Numbered from the stretch's first letter, positions 24,823 to 34,868 are shown. The stretch: 64,000 nucleotides of DNA from Ziziphus jujuba (GCF_031755915.1 NC_083390.1:18445001-18509000); one strand, 5' to 3'. Notes: generated by a model from the letters alone, not told the origin. Numbers and translations are program-made.

Positions 24823-24825
<3 letters not shown>
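23672..24825 (+). pseudogene. Pararetroviral movement-protein-domain ORF, truncated by (TA)n
   Basis: The open frame starts with ATG at 23672 (a second ATG is at 23678). After a serine-rich N-terminus it has a region typical of caulimovirid 30K-type movement proteins. This runs from about residue 60 to 255, with an LxLK..GYHF.....PLALIYRIHYK-like block near residues 190-215. A charged coiled-coil-like region follows. The frame then runs into the (TA)n repeat and encodes YIYI... up to a stop at 24907, so the native C-terminus and all downstream viral domains are lost. In the virus this protein would mediate cell-to-cell movement. Here it is an orphan fragment about 300 bp upstream of the receptor kinase gene. 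Confidence 0.7.

Positions 24826-24881
<56 letters not shown>
24826..24881. repeat. (TA)n microsatellite at the 3' border of the viral insert
   Basis: A long pure TA run starts exactly where copy 2 stops matching copy 1 (CACAATCA, then TATATA). A second TA run lies at about 22158-22181, at the other border. Confidence 0.9.
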
Positions 24882-24883
<2 letters not shown>

Positions 24884-25214
24884 GATAAACAAACCTTTTT
24901 AAAATAAAATATTCAACTATCAAATATAATAAATAAAATTTCTAAATCCAATTTTTTTTTTTTTTGTACAACTTTGTTAATTAATCACTGTCCATGGCGG
25001 CTTTGGACAGTTTCCTTTCTTCAAGGGAAGATTCATGGTAAGTCAATAGTCTATGCGGTCAATGCACGGCAGAGAAGTCAAATCCAATCAACCAGAAAAA
25101 AATCAATCCGCCATTAAAACCAACCCGGCATATCTTCTTCTTCCTCTGCTAATCAAAACCTCCCATTTTCACAACCAACCAAAACAATTAAAAAAAAAAA
25201 AAAAAAAAACCACC
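24882..25214 (+). promoter_or_regulatory. Proximal upstream region of the receptor kinase gene
   Basis: About 330 bases separate the viral/(TA)n border from the kinase ATG. The final stretch is CT-rich, then a run of about 20 A directly before CCACC-ATG, which looks like a 5' UTR. I see no unambiguous TATA box. Confidence 0.4.
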
Positions 25215-27662
25215 ATGTCTTCCATTTCAGTGTTCCTCTTCTTCATCTTCTCTGTCTTCCTTCTCTCTAACCCATCACCATCTTCTGCTCAGAACAATCA
25301 ATCATCATCTTCCTCCTTTTCCTTCTCAGACTCCCCATGGAGTCCCGCCGACAAGAAAACACTTCTCTCTCCCAACTCCGACTTCGCCGCCGGTTTCCGA
25401 CAACTACCCACAAGCCCAAACCTCTACACCTTCTCAATCTGGTACAACAAAATCCCACAAAACGTCACCGTCGTGGTATGGTCTGCCAATCCCAAATCTC
25501 CAGTGGGTAGCTCCGGCGAACTTGTCATCACCAACTCCGGCGAACTCATTCTAAGAAATTCATCAAGGGGTTTGAATTTATTACCAGTAAATGCTACTGG
25601 TGGGAATTCCAACACCTCCACACTCGTCTTAAACAACGAAGGTAATCTGGTTTATGAGAAATGGCAGAGTTTCAGCTTCCCAACCGATACAATCGTCGCG
25701 AACCAAGACATGTCGAATTCAACCGTGAGAGATATTGTCTCGGAGAATGGGAAATTCAAATTCTCCCACTATAAAGAATTACTTTTCAACTCCTCTGATA
25801 GTTATTGGAAAGCTCCCAACCGTTTCGGAACTCTGGATTCCGATGGGAAAATGGAGCAGGAAAATGGAGGATCGTTCTTCTGTTCGGATTTCGGTCCCAA
25901 GGCCCTGCGAAGATTGAGTCTGGACAACGATGGGAATCTTAGAATCTTCAGCTTCGATAGCAATACAAATCAATGGGTCATCGTTTGGCAAGCGATACAC
26001 GAGCAGTGCAGAGTCCATGGAACTTGCGGACCCAACGCCATCTGCATGAATGACGGTTCAAATTCAACCACTTCTTGTACCTGTCCACCTGGGTTCAAAC
26101 CCAGCGTTGGTGGAACAGTTGAAGTTGAAGGGTGTTCGATTAAAATCCCATTCGACAAAGAACCTCAGAACACCCAATTTTTAAAGCTCGATTATGTCAA
26201 TTTCACAGGCGGGACGAACCAGTCCTCGGTGAAAGCCACAAACTACAGCCAATGCGAATCCAGGTGCTTCAACAACCCAAATTGTCAAGGATTCATGTTC
26301 AAATATGACGGACAAGGTTACTGCGTTCTTCAGCTCCATCGGATGCTATACGGATACTGGTCACCAGGTAGCGAAACCGCCATGTTCCTCCGCTTGCATA
26401 GATCCGAAACTGACAAATCCAACTTCATCGGCATGACTGAGTTGCTCGAAACCACATGCCCAGTTAAGATAAAGCTTCCACTACCACCAAAAGAATCCAG
26501 CACCACAACCAGAAACATAGTCATAATCTGTACTCTCTTTACGGCAGAGCTCATAGCTGGTGGGCTTTTCTTCTGGGTCTTCCTCAAAAAGTACATCAAG
26601 TACAGAGACATGGCTCGGACTTTCGGTCTCGAATTGCTTCCCGCCGGCGGACCCAAACGGTTTTCTTATGCAGAGCTCAAAACGGCCACCAATGGGTTCT
26701 CCAATCTCATCGGGAAAGGGGGTTTCGGAGACGTTTACAAAGGGGAATTGCCCGACCACCGTGTCGTCGCCGTGAAGTGTTTGAAGAATGTCGCCGGAGG
26801 AGACGCCGATTTCTGGGCTGAGGTCACCATTATTGCTCGTATGCACCACCTGAATTTGGTCCGTCTATGGGGGTTTTGCGCAGAGAAAGGTCAACGGATT
26901 CTGGTCTACGAGTACGTGCCAAACGGTTCACTGGATAAATACCTCTTCCGAAAGGATCGGTTCGGGGCTCCTAACCCGGGTACGGAAATGGATACGGGGA
27001 CGGAAACGGATGCTCTCGTCGATCCAAATGAAAAACCGATTCTCGATTGGAGCATACGGTATCGTATCGCGCTCGGTGTGGCGAGGGCAATTGCGTACTT
27101 GCACGAGGAGTGTTTGGAGTGGGTCCTACATTGCGATATCAAGCCGGAGAATATCTTATTGGGTGACGATTTTTGCCCCAAAATATCGGATTTCGGGTTG
27201 GCCAAGTTGAAGAAGAAAGAAGATATAGTGAGCCTTTCGAATATACGTGGGACCCGAGGGTACATGGCACCGGAATGGGTGAAGATGGACACGATCACAT
27301 CCAAAGCTGACGTGTACAGCTTTGGGATGGTTTTGTTGGAGCTGGTTGGTGGGGTCAGGAACAATCAGGCGCAAGGATCATTGATGACGCACAGTGAGGA
27401 TTTTTATTTTCCTGCTTGGGCATTTGATAAGGTATTTAAGGAAGTAGCGGTGGAAGACATCTTGGACCTTCGGATCAAGGATTGTTATGATAGCCGGGCC
27501 CATTTTGATATGGTCAATCGCATGGTGAAGACCGCGATGTGGTGCCTGCAAAGTCGACCGGAGATGAGGCCGTCTATGGGAAAGGTTGCTAAGATGATTG
27601 AAGGAACGGTGGAGATCACCGAACCCAAAAGGCCCACCATATTCTTCCTTGCAGATGATTAA
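25215..27662 (+). CDS. G-type lectin S-receptor-like Ser/Thr protein kinase (At1g34300-like)
   Basis: An intronless 815-residue receptor kinase. I chose the ATG at 25215 (CCACCATGTC context) because a signal peptide (SVFLFFIFSVFLLSNP) follows at once; the upstream in-frame ATG at 25053 would add an unrelated lysine-rich leader. Order: signal peptide 1-26, bulb-type lectin about 30-160 (VVWSANP near residue 87), S-locus glycoprotein/EGF-like region with CRVHGTCGPNAIC near 263-276, PAN/apple cysteines near 340-375, one transmembrane helix near 434-457, kinase about 490-785. The kinase is complete: P-loop G500-x-G502-x-x-G505, K521 in VAVK, H639-C-D641, D659-F-G, and GYMAPEW. The HCD in place of HRD makes it a non-RD kinase. 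The family senses extracellular signals at the plasma membrane, often in immunity. The ligand is unknown. Confidence 0.95.
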   Translation: MSSISVFLFFIFSVFLLSNPSPSSAQNNQSSSSSFSFSDSPWSPADKKTLLSPNSDFAAGFRQLPTSPNLYTFSIWYNKIPQNVTVVVWSANPKSPVGSSGELVITNSGELILRNSSRGLNLLPVNATGGNSNTSTLVLNNEGNLVYEKWQSFSFPTDTIVANQDMSNSTVRDIVSENGKFKFSHYKELLFNSSDSYWKAPNRFGTLDSDGKMEQENGGSFFCSDFGPKALRRLSLDNDGNLRIFSFDSNTNQWVIVWQAIHEQCRVHGTCGPNAICMNDGSNSTTSCTCPPGFKPSVGGTVEVEGCSIKIPFDKEPQNTQFLKLDYVNFTGGTNQSSVKATNYSQCESRCFNNPNCQGFMFKYDGQGYCVLQLHRMLYGYWSPGSETAMFLRLHRSETDKSNFIGMTELLETTCPVKIKLPLPPKESSTTTRNIVIICTLFTAELIAGGLFFWVFLKKYIKYRDMARTFGLELLPAGGPKRFSYAELKTATNGFSNLIGKGGFGDVYKGELPDHRVVAVKCLKNVAGGDADFWAEVTIIARMHHLNLVRLWGFCAEKGQRILVYEYVPNGSLDKYLFRKDRFGAPNPGTEMDTGTETDALVDPNEKPILDWSIRYRIALGVARAIAYLHEECLEWVLHCDIKPENILLGDDFCPKISDFGLAKLKKKEDIVSLSNIRGTRGYMAPEWVKMDTITSKADVYSFGMVLLELVGGVRNNQAQGSLMTHSEDFYFPAWAFDKVFKEVAVEDILDLRIKDCYDSRAHFDMVNRMVKTAMWCLQSRPEMRPSMGKVAKMIEGTVEITEPKRPTIFFLADD

Positions 27663-27764
27663 TGTTTAGTTTCTTTTCCTTTTTTTTTTTTTGGGGGGTA
27701 ATTAGATGATTAATGTTTACTTAGTTAAATTGCATTTTGATTTTCATTTGGTGTAACTTTTTCC

Positions 27765-27770
27765 AATAAA
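27765..27770 (+). terminator. Polyadenylation signal of the receptor kinase gene
   Basis: A canonical AATAAA about 100 bases after the stop codon and 32 bases before the CACTA-1 end. The transposon therefore sits just beyond the likely 3' end of the mRNA. Confidence 0.6.
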
Positions 27771-28299
27771 GTGTAAAAAATGAAGTATCTCTATTCACAA
27801 CCACTATGCAAAAATTGATATTTAACGATATTCATTTAGCGACATTATGAAACTAACGTATCTAAAAAAATAAAAATGCGATTATCAGGTTAATACGTCA
27901 GTAAAAATTCAATAAATATACGATGCATATAAAAAATGTCAATCTCAAAAGGTCGCTAAAAACAAAAAGCACGCGACATGTTTGTTAAGGATCGCTGAAT
28001 GTGGGATTGACCAAAATCGCCATTAATCCTGTGTGTATATTTTATTTGAATTGTACTGTACATTTAAATGCGACTCATGAAAAATAAATACCAACCACTA
28101 ATCTATGTTTACATAATAATAAAATTTAATTATACAAGATTGTTGTTCAATTATATAATTTTTCTTGTATAGTTTATTTTTACAAATCTCTTAAATATTA
28201 TTCTTTTATTTTAACTACAAATAACCAGTAAAAATATTAGAGCGACATAATTGAGCTGTTTTTTTATTATTTTTTTTATTTTTTATTTTTTTAAATAGA

Positions 28300-28995
28300 A
28301 GTAACAGGCGCCGTTCAATCTAAATTGTGCATCGCCTGCTACCTTCCCTTTACTTTTTATTTTTTTTTTAAGTTCTTTTAAACAATCTAATTTTATTTCA
28401 ACAATAAATAACTAGCAAAAACATTAGAATAACAAAATTGAGATTTTTTTTTTAATATATAGCTAACAGGCGATGCACTATTTTAGATTGTGCGTTGTCT
28501 GTTCACTCCTTTTTTTTTTTTTTTAGTTCTTTTGATCAATCTAATTTTATTTCAACAATAAATAAGCAGTAAAAATATTAGAGTGACATAACTGAGCTGT
28601 TTTTTTTATTTATATTTTTATTATATATGTTACAGGCGATGCACTAATTAGATTGTGCATCGCCTGTTCTCTTCCTTTTACTTTCTATTTTTTTTATAGT
28701 TTTTTAAAATAATCTAATTTTATTTCAACAACAAATAACCAGTAAAAATATTAGACTGATAAAAACGAGCCTTTTTTTTTTATATATAGCTAACAGGCGA
28801 CGCACTATATTGATTGTGCGTCGCCTGTTCTCTCCTCCTTTTTGTTTTAAGTTCTTTTAATTAATTTAATTTTAATTCAATAATAAATAACCCATAAAAA
28901 TATTATAGCAACATAACTGAGCTGTTTTTATTTTATTTTATTTGTTATATGTGTAACAGGTGACGCACCAATAAGATTGTGCGTCGCCTGTTCTC
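28300..28995. repeat. Array of five hairpin modules (about 162-bp period) in CACTA-1
   Basis: Five copies of a small palindrome, AACAGGCGACGCAC...GTGCGTCGCCTGTT, lie near 28304, 28466, 28631, 28791 and 28955. AT-rich spacers separate them, containing TTTCAACAATAAATAACCAG and AAAATATTAGAGTGACATAA. Each module can form a stem of about 15 bp. Confidence 0.9.
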
Positions 28996-29010
28996 TCTTC
29001 ACTTTTTTTA

Positions 29011-29100
29011 AATGCGTCGCCTTTTATTTTGAAACCCATAAAAAAGTCGCCTTTTATTTTGAAACCCATAAAAAAGTCGCCTTTTATTTTGAAACCCATA
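29011..29100. repeat. Three perfect or near-perfect 30-bp tandem copies
   Basis: The units starting at 29011, 29041 and 29071 share GTCGCCTTTTATTTTGAAAC followed by CCATA. The 30-bp period keeps one frame open and creates a spurious repeat peptide. It forms the transition between the hairpin array and the tRNA-like array. Confidence 0.95.
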
Positions 29101-29109
29101 AAAAAAAAA

Positions 29110-31345
29110 TCAAAATAAGACCATCACAAGAATTGAACCCAGAACCTCCTACACTCTTAAAAAATCACCACACCACCAGACTAAATGACTTGTATGTACT
29201 AATACAACAAAAACTAGCTAATATAGCATTAGATGACGCATTATTTAAAGAATGCTTTGCCACATAGATGAACAGGCGAATGTCGTCGTTTCTTCTTTTT
29301 TTTTTTTCAATTCTTTTGTTTAAACATTTAGAAACCCATAAAAAAAATCAAAATAGGACCATAACAAAAATTGAACTCAAGACCTCCTACACTCTCAAAA
29401 AATCAGCATACCACCAGGCTTAATGATTTATATATACTAATACAATAAAAACTAGCTAATATAGTGTTAGGCGATGCATTATTTAAAGAATGCGTCACCA
29501 AATAGATGAACAGGCGACGCATTCTTCAACAAATGCGTCGCCTTTTTTTTTTTTTCAATTTTTTTTTAAACATTTAGAAACCCATAAAAAAAAATAAAAT
29601 CAAAATAGGACCATGACAAGAATTGAACTCAAGACCTCCTACACTCTCAAGAAATCACCACACCACCAAACTAAATGATTTATATATACTAATACAACAA
29701 AAACTAGCTAATATAGTGTTAGGCGACGCATTATTTAAAGGCGACGCAACACATTCTTCAACAAATACGTTGCCTTTTCTTGTATTTTTCAATTTTTTTG
29801 TTTAAACATTTAGAAACCCATAAAAAAAATAAAATCAAAATAGGACCATGACAAAAATTGAACCCAGGACCTCCTACACTCTCAAGAAATCACCACACCA
29901 CCAGACCAAATGACTTGTATGTATTAATACAACAAAAACTAGCTAATATAGTGTTAGGCAATGCATTATTTATTTATTTTTTTTCAATTTTTTTTGTTTA
30001 AACATTTAAAAACCCATAAAAAAAATAATATCAAAATAGGATCATCACAAAAATTGAACCCAGGACCTCCTACACTCCCAAAAAATCAGCATACCACCAG
30101 GCTAAATGATTTATATATACTAATATAATAAAAACTAGCTAATATAGTGTTAGGCGATGCATTAAATAGATGAATGCATTCTTCAACAAATGCGTCGCCT
30201 TTTCTTTTTCTTTTTTCAATTTTTTTTAAACATTTAGAAACCCATAAAAAAAAATAAAATCAAAATAGGACCATGACAAGAATTGAACTCAGGACCTCCT
30301 ACACTCTCAAGAAATCACCACACCACCAGGCTAAATGATTTATATATACTAATACAACAAAAACTAGCTAATATAGTGTTAGGCGACGCATTATTTAAAG
30401 GCGATTCTTCAACAAATGCGTTGCCTTTTCTTGTATTTTTCAATTTTTTTGTTTAAACATTTAGAAACCCATAAAAAAAATAAAATCAAAATAGGACCAT
30501 GACAAAAATTGAACCCAGGACCTCCTACACTCTCAAGAAATCACCACACCACCAGGCCAAATGACTTGTATGTATTAATACAACAAAAACTAGCTAATAT
30601 AGTGTTAGGCAATGCATTATTTATTTATTTATTTTCAATTTTTTTTGTTTAAACATTTAAAAACCCATAAAAAAATAAAATCAAAATAGGATCATCACAA
30701 AAACTAAACCCAGGACCTCCTACACTCTCAAGAAATCACCACACCACCAGGTCAAATGACTTGTATGTACTAATACAATAAAAACTAGCTAATATAGTGT
30801 TAGGCGACACATTATTTAAAGAGTAAATAATGCGTCACCTTTTCTTTTTTTCTTTTTTTCAATTTTTTTGTTTAAACATTTAGAAACCCATAAAAAAAAT
30901 AAATTATGCGTCGCCTTTTTTTTTTTAATTTTTTTTGTTTAAACATTTAGAAACCCATAAAAAAAAATCCAAAATAGGACCATAACAAAAATTGAACCCA
31001 GGACCTCCTCCACTCTTAAGAAATCACCACACTACCAAACCAAATCACTTGAATGTAATAATACAACAAGAACTAGCTAATATAGTGTTAGGCGATGCAT
31101 TATTTCAAGAATGCGTCGCTAAATAGATGAAGAATGGGTCGCCTTTTCTTTGTTTTTTTTCAATATTTTTGTTTAAACATTTAGAAACCCATAAAAATAA
31201 TAAATTCAAAATACGGCTATAACAAGAATTGAACCCAGGACCTCCAACACTCTCAAAAAATCACCACACCACCAGGCCAAATCACTTGGATATAATAATA
31301 CAACAAGAACTAGCTAATATAGTTTTAGGCGACGTAGTCTTTTAA
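29110..31345 (-). repeat. Ten tandem tRNA-like/SINE-type modules inside CACTA-1
   Basis: Read on the minus strand, each unit has an A-box-like TAGCCTGGTGG and, about 33 bases later, a B-box-like GGTTCAATTC. That is the spacing of an internal RNA polymerase III promoter in tRNA and tRNA-derived SINEs. The plus-strand complements of the B boxes lie near 29132, 29371, 29622, 29857, 30052, 30282, 30509, 30703, 30991 and 31229. On the minus strand a T-rich tract and TTTAAACA follow the B box. GCGACGCA/TGCGTCGCC motifs alternate with the modules. No complete tRNA cloverleaf is evident, so these are tRNA-derived sequences, not tRNA genes. Confidence 0.7.
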
Positions 31346-32649
31346 GAAAGAGTCGCTAAATAGACGAAAATACGACACATTTGTCAACAATTGCGTTGTC
31401 ATTTCACCCAACCAATTTTTAACTTTTTTTAATTTGAAACTTGTTTTTAGTAATTTTTTAATTTTGCAAATATGCTTCTTCTTTTTTTTTAATTTGTAGA
31501 TGAGCAATCAACAAAACTAATTAAAGATTAAAAAAAAAACATGGAATAGGCGATGCGTTTTAATGTAATTGCATCGCCTGTTCTTTCAATTATTTTTTGT
31601 TTTTTTTTTTTTTTAAAAACAATTTAATAGACTTTCAATTTTTAAAAATAAGTAAATTATCATTGACCACAAACACATGAAAGTTAAGCTCATTTAATAT
31701 ACTTCTGTTGATAAATTGGTCAACAAATGCTTGTTGAATTAGAATTCTATATTCGGTATCCTATTTCAAATTTGGTCTTAAGATGTTTTGTGTCTCGTCT
31801 ATACACATATATGTGAATAACTGAGAAGAGCATTGACAAAACTATTTTCTATTTTTAGATCAATGAAATTTATGTTCATTAGATTGCTACATGAATATAT
31901 TTGTAGATGAACAATTAAAAAATTATTTAAAGATTATAAAGAAATATAAAAAATGAAACAGGCGACGCTTTTCGACCATAATGTGTCACTTGATCCTAAA
32001 ATTCAAGAATAGGTGACCCTTATTGAAGAGAATGCGTCGTTTGTTCTCTCAATTAAAAAAAACAAGAATTTTGAAAGACATGCAAATTTTATAAAGAATA
32101 AAGGTGTACTTAAAAAATAAAAAAATAAACAGCAATCTTCGATATTTTGCTTTGTATTTTTAAAAAATATTTTCTGTTTTTCTTTGTAGATGAAAAATAA
32201 AAAATTAATCAAAGAAAAAAAAAATACAATTGGGAGAAAAGGCGTGCTTTTGCCATTTTTTAAAAATTTTTGGCGCATTTTAAAATTTTTACACGCTCTT
32301 TTGAATCGTTTTTTCTTTTTAAAACTACATCAAGTACACTACCTAATAGATATTAGATTTGGAAGCAATCTAAGAGAGACTTGAAGAGTGAGGTATTTTG
32401 GGTTTCATTTTTCATTTAACTACGTTGTCGTCGGCCGAAAAGCTTGATTTCTCTATGTCGCCCTCATGATTTTCTGGGTTTCTTTTTTCTTTGTCTCCAT
32501 CGTTTGGGTGAGTTTCTTTTTTCTTTGTGGTCTGCGGAGACATGAGGTGGGTTTTTTTTTTATTTTTTATTTTTAACTGCAGATTAGGCTCGTTGGGTTT
32601 TATTAATCTTACTTTTGTAGAAATTTTGTTTGTGATATTGGTTGACATT

Positions 32650-32886
32650 GTTTTGCTAAGTTCAACAAGTATTTTATGTTGAAGATCAACTTGATTCAAG
32701 ATGGTCTATTGTTTTAACTTCACCACAACATCGTACTTTTGTTGAAGAAGATGTTCTTGGAGATACTACGATGACTCATAATCTATTTATCATATAGTTG
32801 CCAAGTATCGATGAAAATGATAATGGGGATGAATGTGAGAGTGACTATGTTTGTAATGACTGTGAGGGGAGAAATGTGCCTCGTTA
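32650..32886 (+). pseudogene. CACTA Tnp2-type ORF remnant (DUF4216 C-terminal part)
   Basis: Reading across stops and frame breaks gives residues such as VLVEDQLDSRWS, SPQHRTFVEEDVLGDTT and DENDNGDECESDYVCND. This is the C-terminal piece of the DUF4216-containing protein of plant CACTA elements. It closely matches the longer remnant in CACTA-2 at about 43755-43985. The upstream domains are absent. Confidence 0.65.
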
Positions 32887-33329
32887 AATCTTAAGAACAA
32901 TGGTAATATTTTTTAAATTTTTATTTACTAAATTACAATTTTAATAATGATTAATATTTTATTTATTTTGCATAATTATTAATAACTTTTTTAATTTTTC
33001 CATATGCAGTATGAGGGTGTAATATTGTCAACAAGAGGACGTCAACTTCCATCTTAATGAGTATGCATTCATGAAAGTTTAATTAATATTAAGTTTGTTA
33101 TGAAAAATACAATAGCTTACAAATTATGTAAAAATATGTCAATGAGATAATATTTAATTTATTTGATAATTAATTTGTTATGACAAAAAAATTTTGTATT
33201 CTGATCATTTTGGATGAAGCTAGTTTTCATTTTTTTGTATTTTAATTATTTTTATATTTTTACTATGTTAATTTTAATATTTTAATCACTTTTCACAAAA
33301 TTTAAAAAAATTAAAAAAAAAGAAAAAAG

Positions 33330-33747
33330 AAAGGGCGACGCATTAATAAATAATGCGTTGCTAAAAGTGTCGATGTGTCGCTAAATAGGCGACTCCATAT
33401 TGCTAAAACTATTAATGCATCACTAAATAGACGAATGCGTCGCTAAATAGACGACTCATTACCGACTAATATATTTAGCGATTCTATATGAAACAGTCGC
33501 TAATATATTTTTAGCGATATTGTTGTGAAGCGTTACTAAATAACAGTCGCCATAAGTGGATTGATAGAATGCGTCACTAAAAGTCAATATGCGTCGCTAA
33601 AAACTAAAAGATGGGCGACTCTCATACTGCGTTGCTTGTTGTCTTATGGATTTAGCGACAGGATGTTAGGCGACTCCGTGCGATACGTCGTTGTTTATTT
33701 TGTGCGATGCATTTATTGCGTCATTTATCAATACGATTCTAGTAGTG
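33330..33747. repeat. 3' subterminal repeat cluster of CACTA-1
   Basis: Dense copies of GCGTCGCTAAATAGACGA, TTAGCGAC and close variants in both orientations run up to the TAGTG terminus. The matching, sparser 5' cluster lies at 27825-28010. In the En/Spm class such motifs bind the element-encoded regulator protein. Confidence 0.75.
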
Positions 33748-33750
33748 AAC

Positions 33751-34868
33751 ATACATATATATATATATATATCGGAATTCTGGGAGAATTTGCAGGTCTC
33801 CAGTTCACGAATCCATGAAAGGCTAAAATTCTTTCTCTGGAAATTAGCCAATCAAGGCCTGTTAACCATTTCCAATCTTCTCTTTCGTAATATAACAGCA
33901 GCTTGCAGAGATTGTGTGCATGGATGTGGATTTATTGAAACTGAAGAGCATCTGTTTTTCGATTGCCAAGCTGCAAAAGCCTATGGTTTGCCTCTCCATG
34001 GAGTATTAGATGGGAGCCTTTTGCTGATCTAACCTTAGAAGATAAGTTAAAACTGGTAGTGAAACCAGAAGGAGTTCTTCCAATTCATAAAGGGGAGAGG
34101 GAAGATTTGTTTCTCTACTCAGAAATTATTCTAAACCAAATCTGGAAGATCAAAAACAAGACTCTCTTCATTAATGAATCTGTTTCTCTGGAAGTCAGCT
34201 TGAGAACCGTGCAATACAAGTTTGAAAAGGCTAAGGATTGTGCGGCTAAGACCTGTTCTGAAGAAGTGCATGTACATCTGAACAGATCTTTGTGGAACAA
34301 ACCACCACTTCAATTCATCAAAATCAGTTCGGATGCCACTGTAAAAAATGGTAGCAACTGCGTCGGTCTAGTGGCTAGGAATTATAAGGGAGAAATTTTG
34401 AAAATCAAGTCAGTACTTTGCCAAATTGCTGTGGTTGAGTTGGCGGAAGCGTATGGTGTTCTTCAGGGTTTGCATATGGTCTTAGAGGAAGGATGAAAAT
34501 TGATTAACTGCGAAATTGATGCAAAAAATATAGCGGATAACCTTATTAACCCTGACTGTCAAACAGTTCACTGGCTAGCTGAAGGAGTGGTGAAGGATAT
34601 TATGCAAATGAAAACTTTATTTCAGGAAGTGCAATTCAGTTGGTGCCCACAAGAGAACAAGTTCCTGGCCCCATTTTGTTTGCACTTGGTGTATGAGTAA
34701 TAACACCAGTGGTTATGTAACTTTAGAGACTATGCCTAGTGTTTTCCTGTCTTTTTGTTCAGCAAGAGAGAGGTACTAAAGCCTGCTCTCGCTAGTAGGG
34801 TGTTTCTCTTTGGTTCTCTACTGGGTTTTAAACCTTTTTATGTAAGCAAAAAAATAAATAAATAAATA
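33751..34868 (+). pseudogene. LINE (non-LTR retrotransposon) 3' end: zf-RVT and RNase H-like remnant
   Basis: From about 33790 the frame reads RIHERLKFFLWKLANQGLL, then CRDCVHGCGFIETEEHLFFD, a reverse-transcriptase zinc-binding (zf-RVT) domain with its Cys/His pattern. After a frameshift near 34000 comes an RNase H-like (RVT_3) stretch, FIKISSDATVKNGSNCVGLV then EIDAKNIADNLIN. It is broken by a TGA at 34494-34496 and lacks most catalytic acids. The 3' end is an A-rich (AAATA)n tail at about 34848-34868. The reverse transcriptase and endonuclease are missing, consistent with 5' truncation. It sits immediately downstream of CACTA-1. Confidence 0.75.

Larger units (their letters stand above)
22183..24825 (+). 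mobile_element. Endogenous caulimovirid (plant pararetrovirus), two rearranged partial copies
   Basis: Two partial head-to-tail copies lie between (TA)n tracts. Copy 1 (22183 to about 23136) holds a leader-like segment joined directly to a later coding segment. Copy 2 (about 23137-24825) has the same leader (offset 954 bp), a tRNA-Met primer-binding site and an ORF with a viral movement-protein domain, and breaks off inside a (TA)n tract. The 251-bp leader repeat (22184-22434 / 23138-23388) is nearly identical. So is the 378-bp coding overlap (22430-22807 / 24448-24825), where I see only two differences. No TG...CA LTR end precedes the PBS, so this is not a standard LTR retrotransposon. Protease, reverse transcriptase and RNase H are absent. 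A florendovirus- or petuvirus-like source is likely but not proven. The locus is defective. Confidence 0.75.
27802..33747. mobile_element. CACTA (En/Spm) DNA transposon, non-autonomous (CACTA-1)
   Basis: It begins CACTATGCAAAAATTG at 27802. It ends ...ACGATTCTAGTAGTG at 33747, whose reverse complement is CACTACTAGAATCG. The 3-bp direct repeat AAC flanks it (27799-27801 and 33748-33750), the CACTA hallmark. Subterminal regions are crowded with GCGACGC / TCGCTAAA motifs, typical transposase-binding repeats of the class. The interior is mainly tandem repeats, with only a short remnant of a Tnp2-type ORF near 32650-32880. It cannot encode a transposase and would need one supplied in trans. Confidence 0.85.

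Noticed and set aside
25053..25214. N-terminal extension of the receptor kinase from an upstream ATG
   Set aside because: It would place a lysine-rich 54-residue leader before a clear signal peptide. The ATG at 25215 has good context and normal family length.
26330..27374. Long minus-strand open frames opposite the kinase
   Set aside because: They are shadows of a GC-richer coding exon, with no homology on that strand.
28977..29267. Open frame encoding three VAFYFETHKK repeats
   Set aside because: It is a by-product of the 30-bp tandem repeat inside CACTA-1 and has no family resemblance.
29110..31345. Functional tRNA gene cluster
   Set aside because: A- and B-box motifs are present, but I find no acceptor stem or convincing anticodon arm, and the units are tandem repeats within a transposon.
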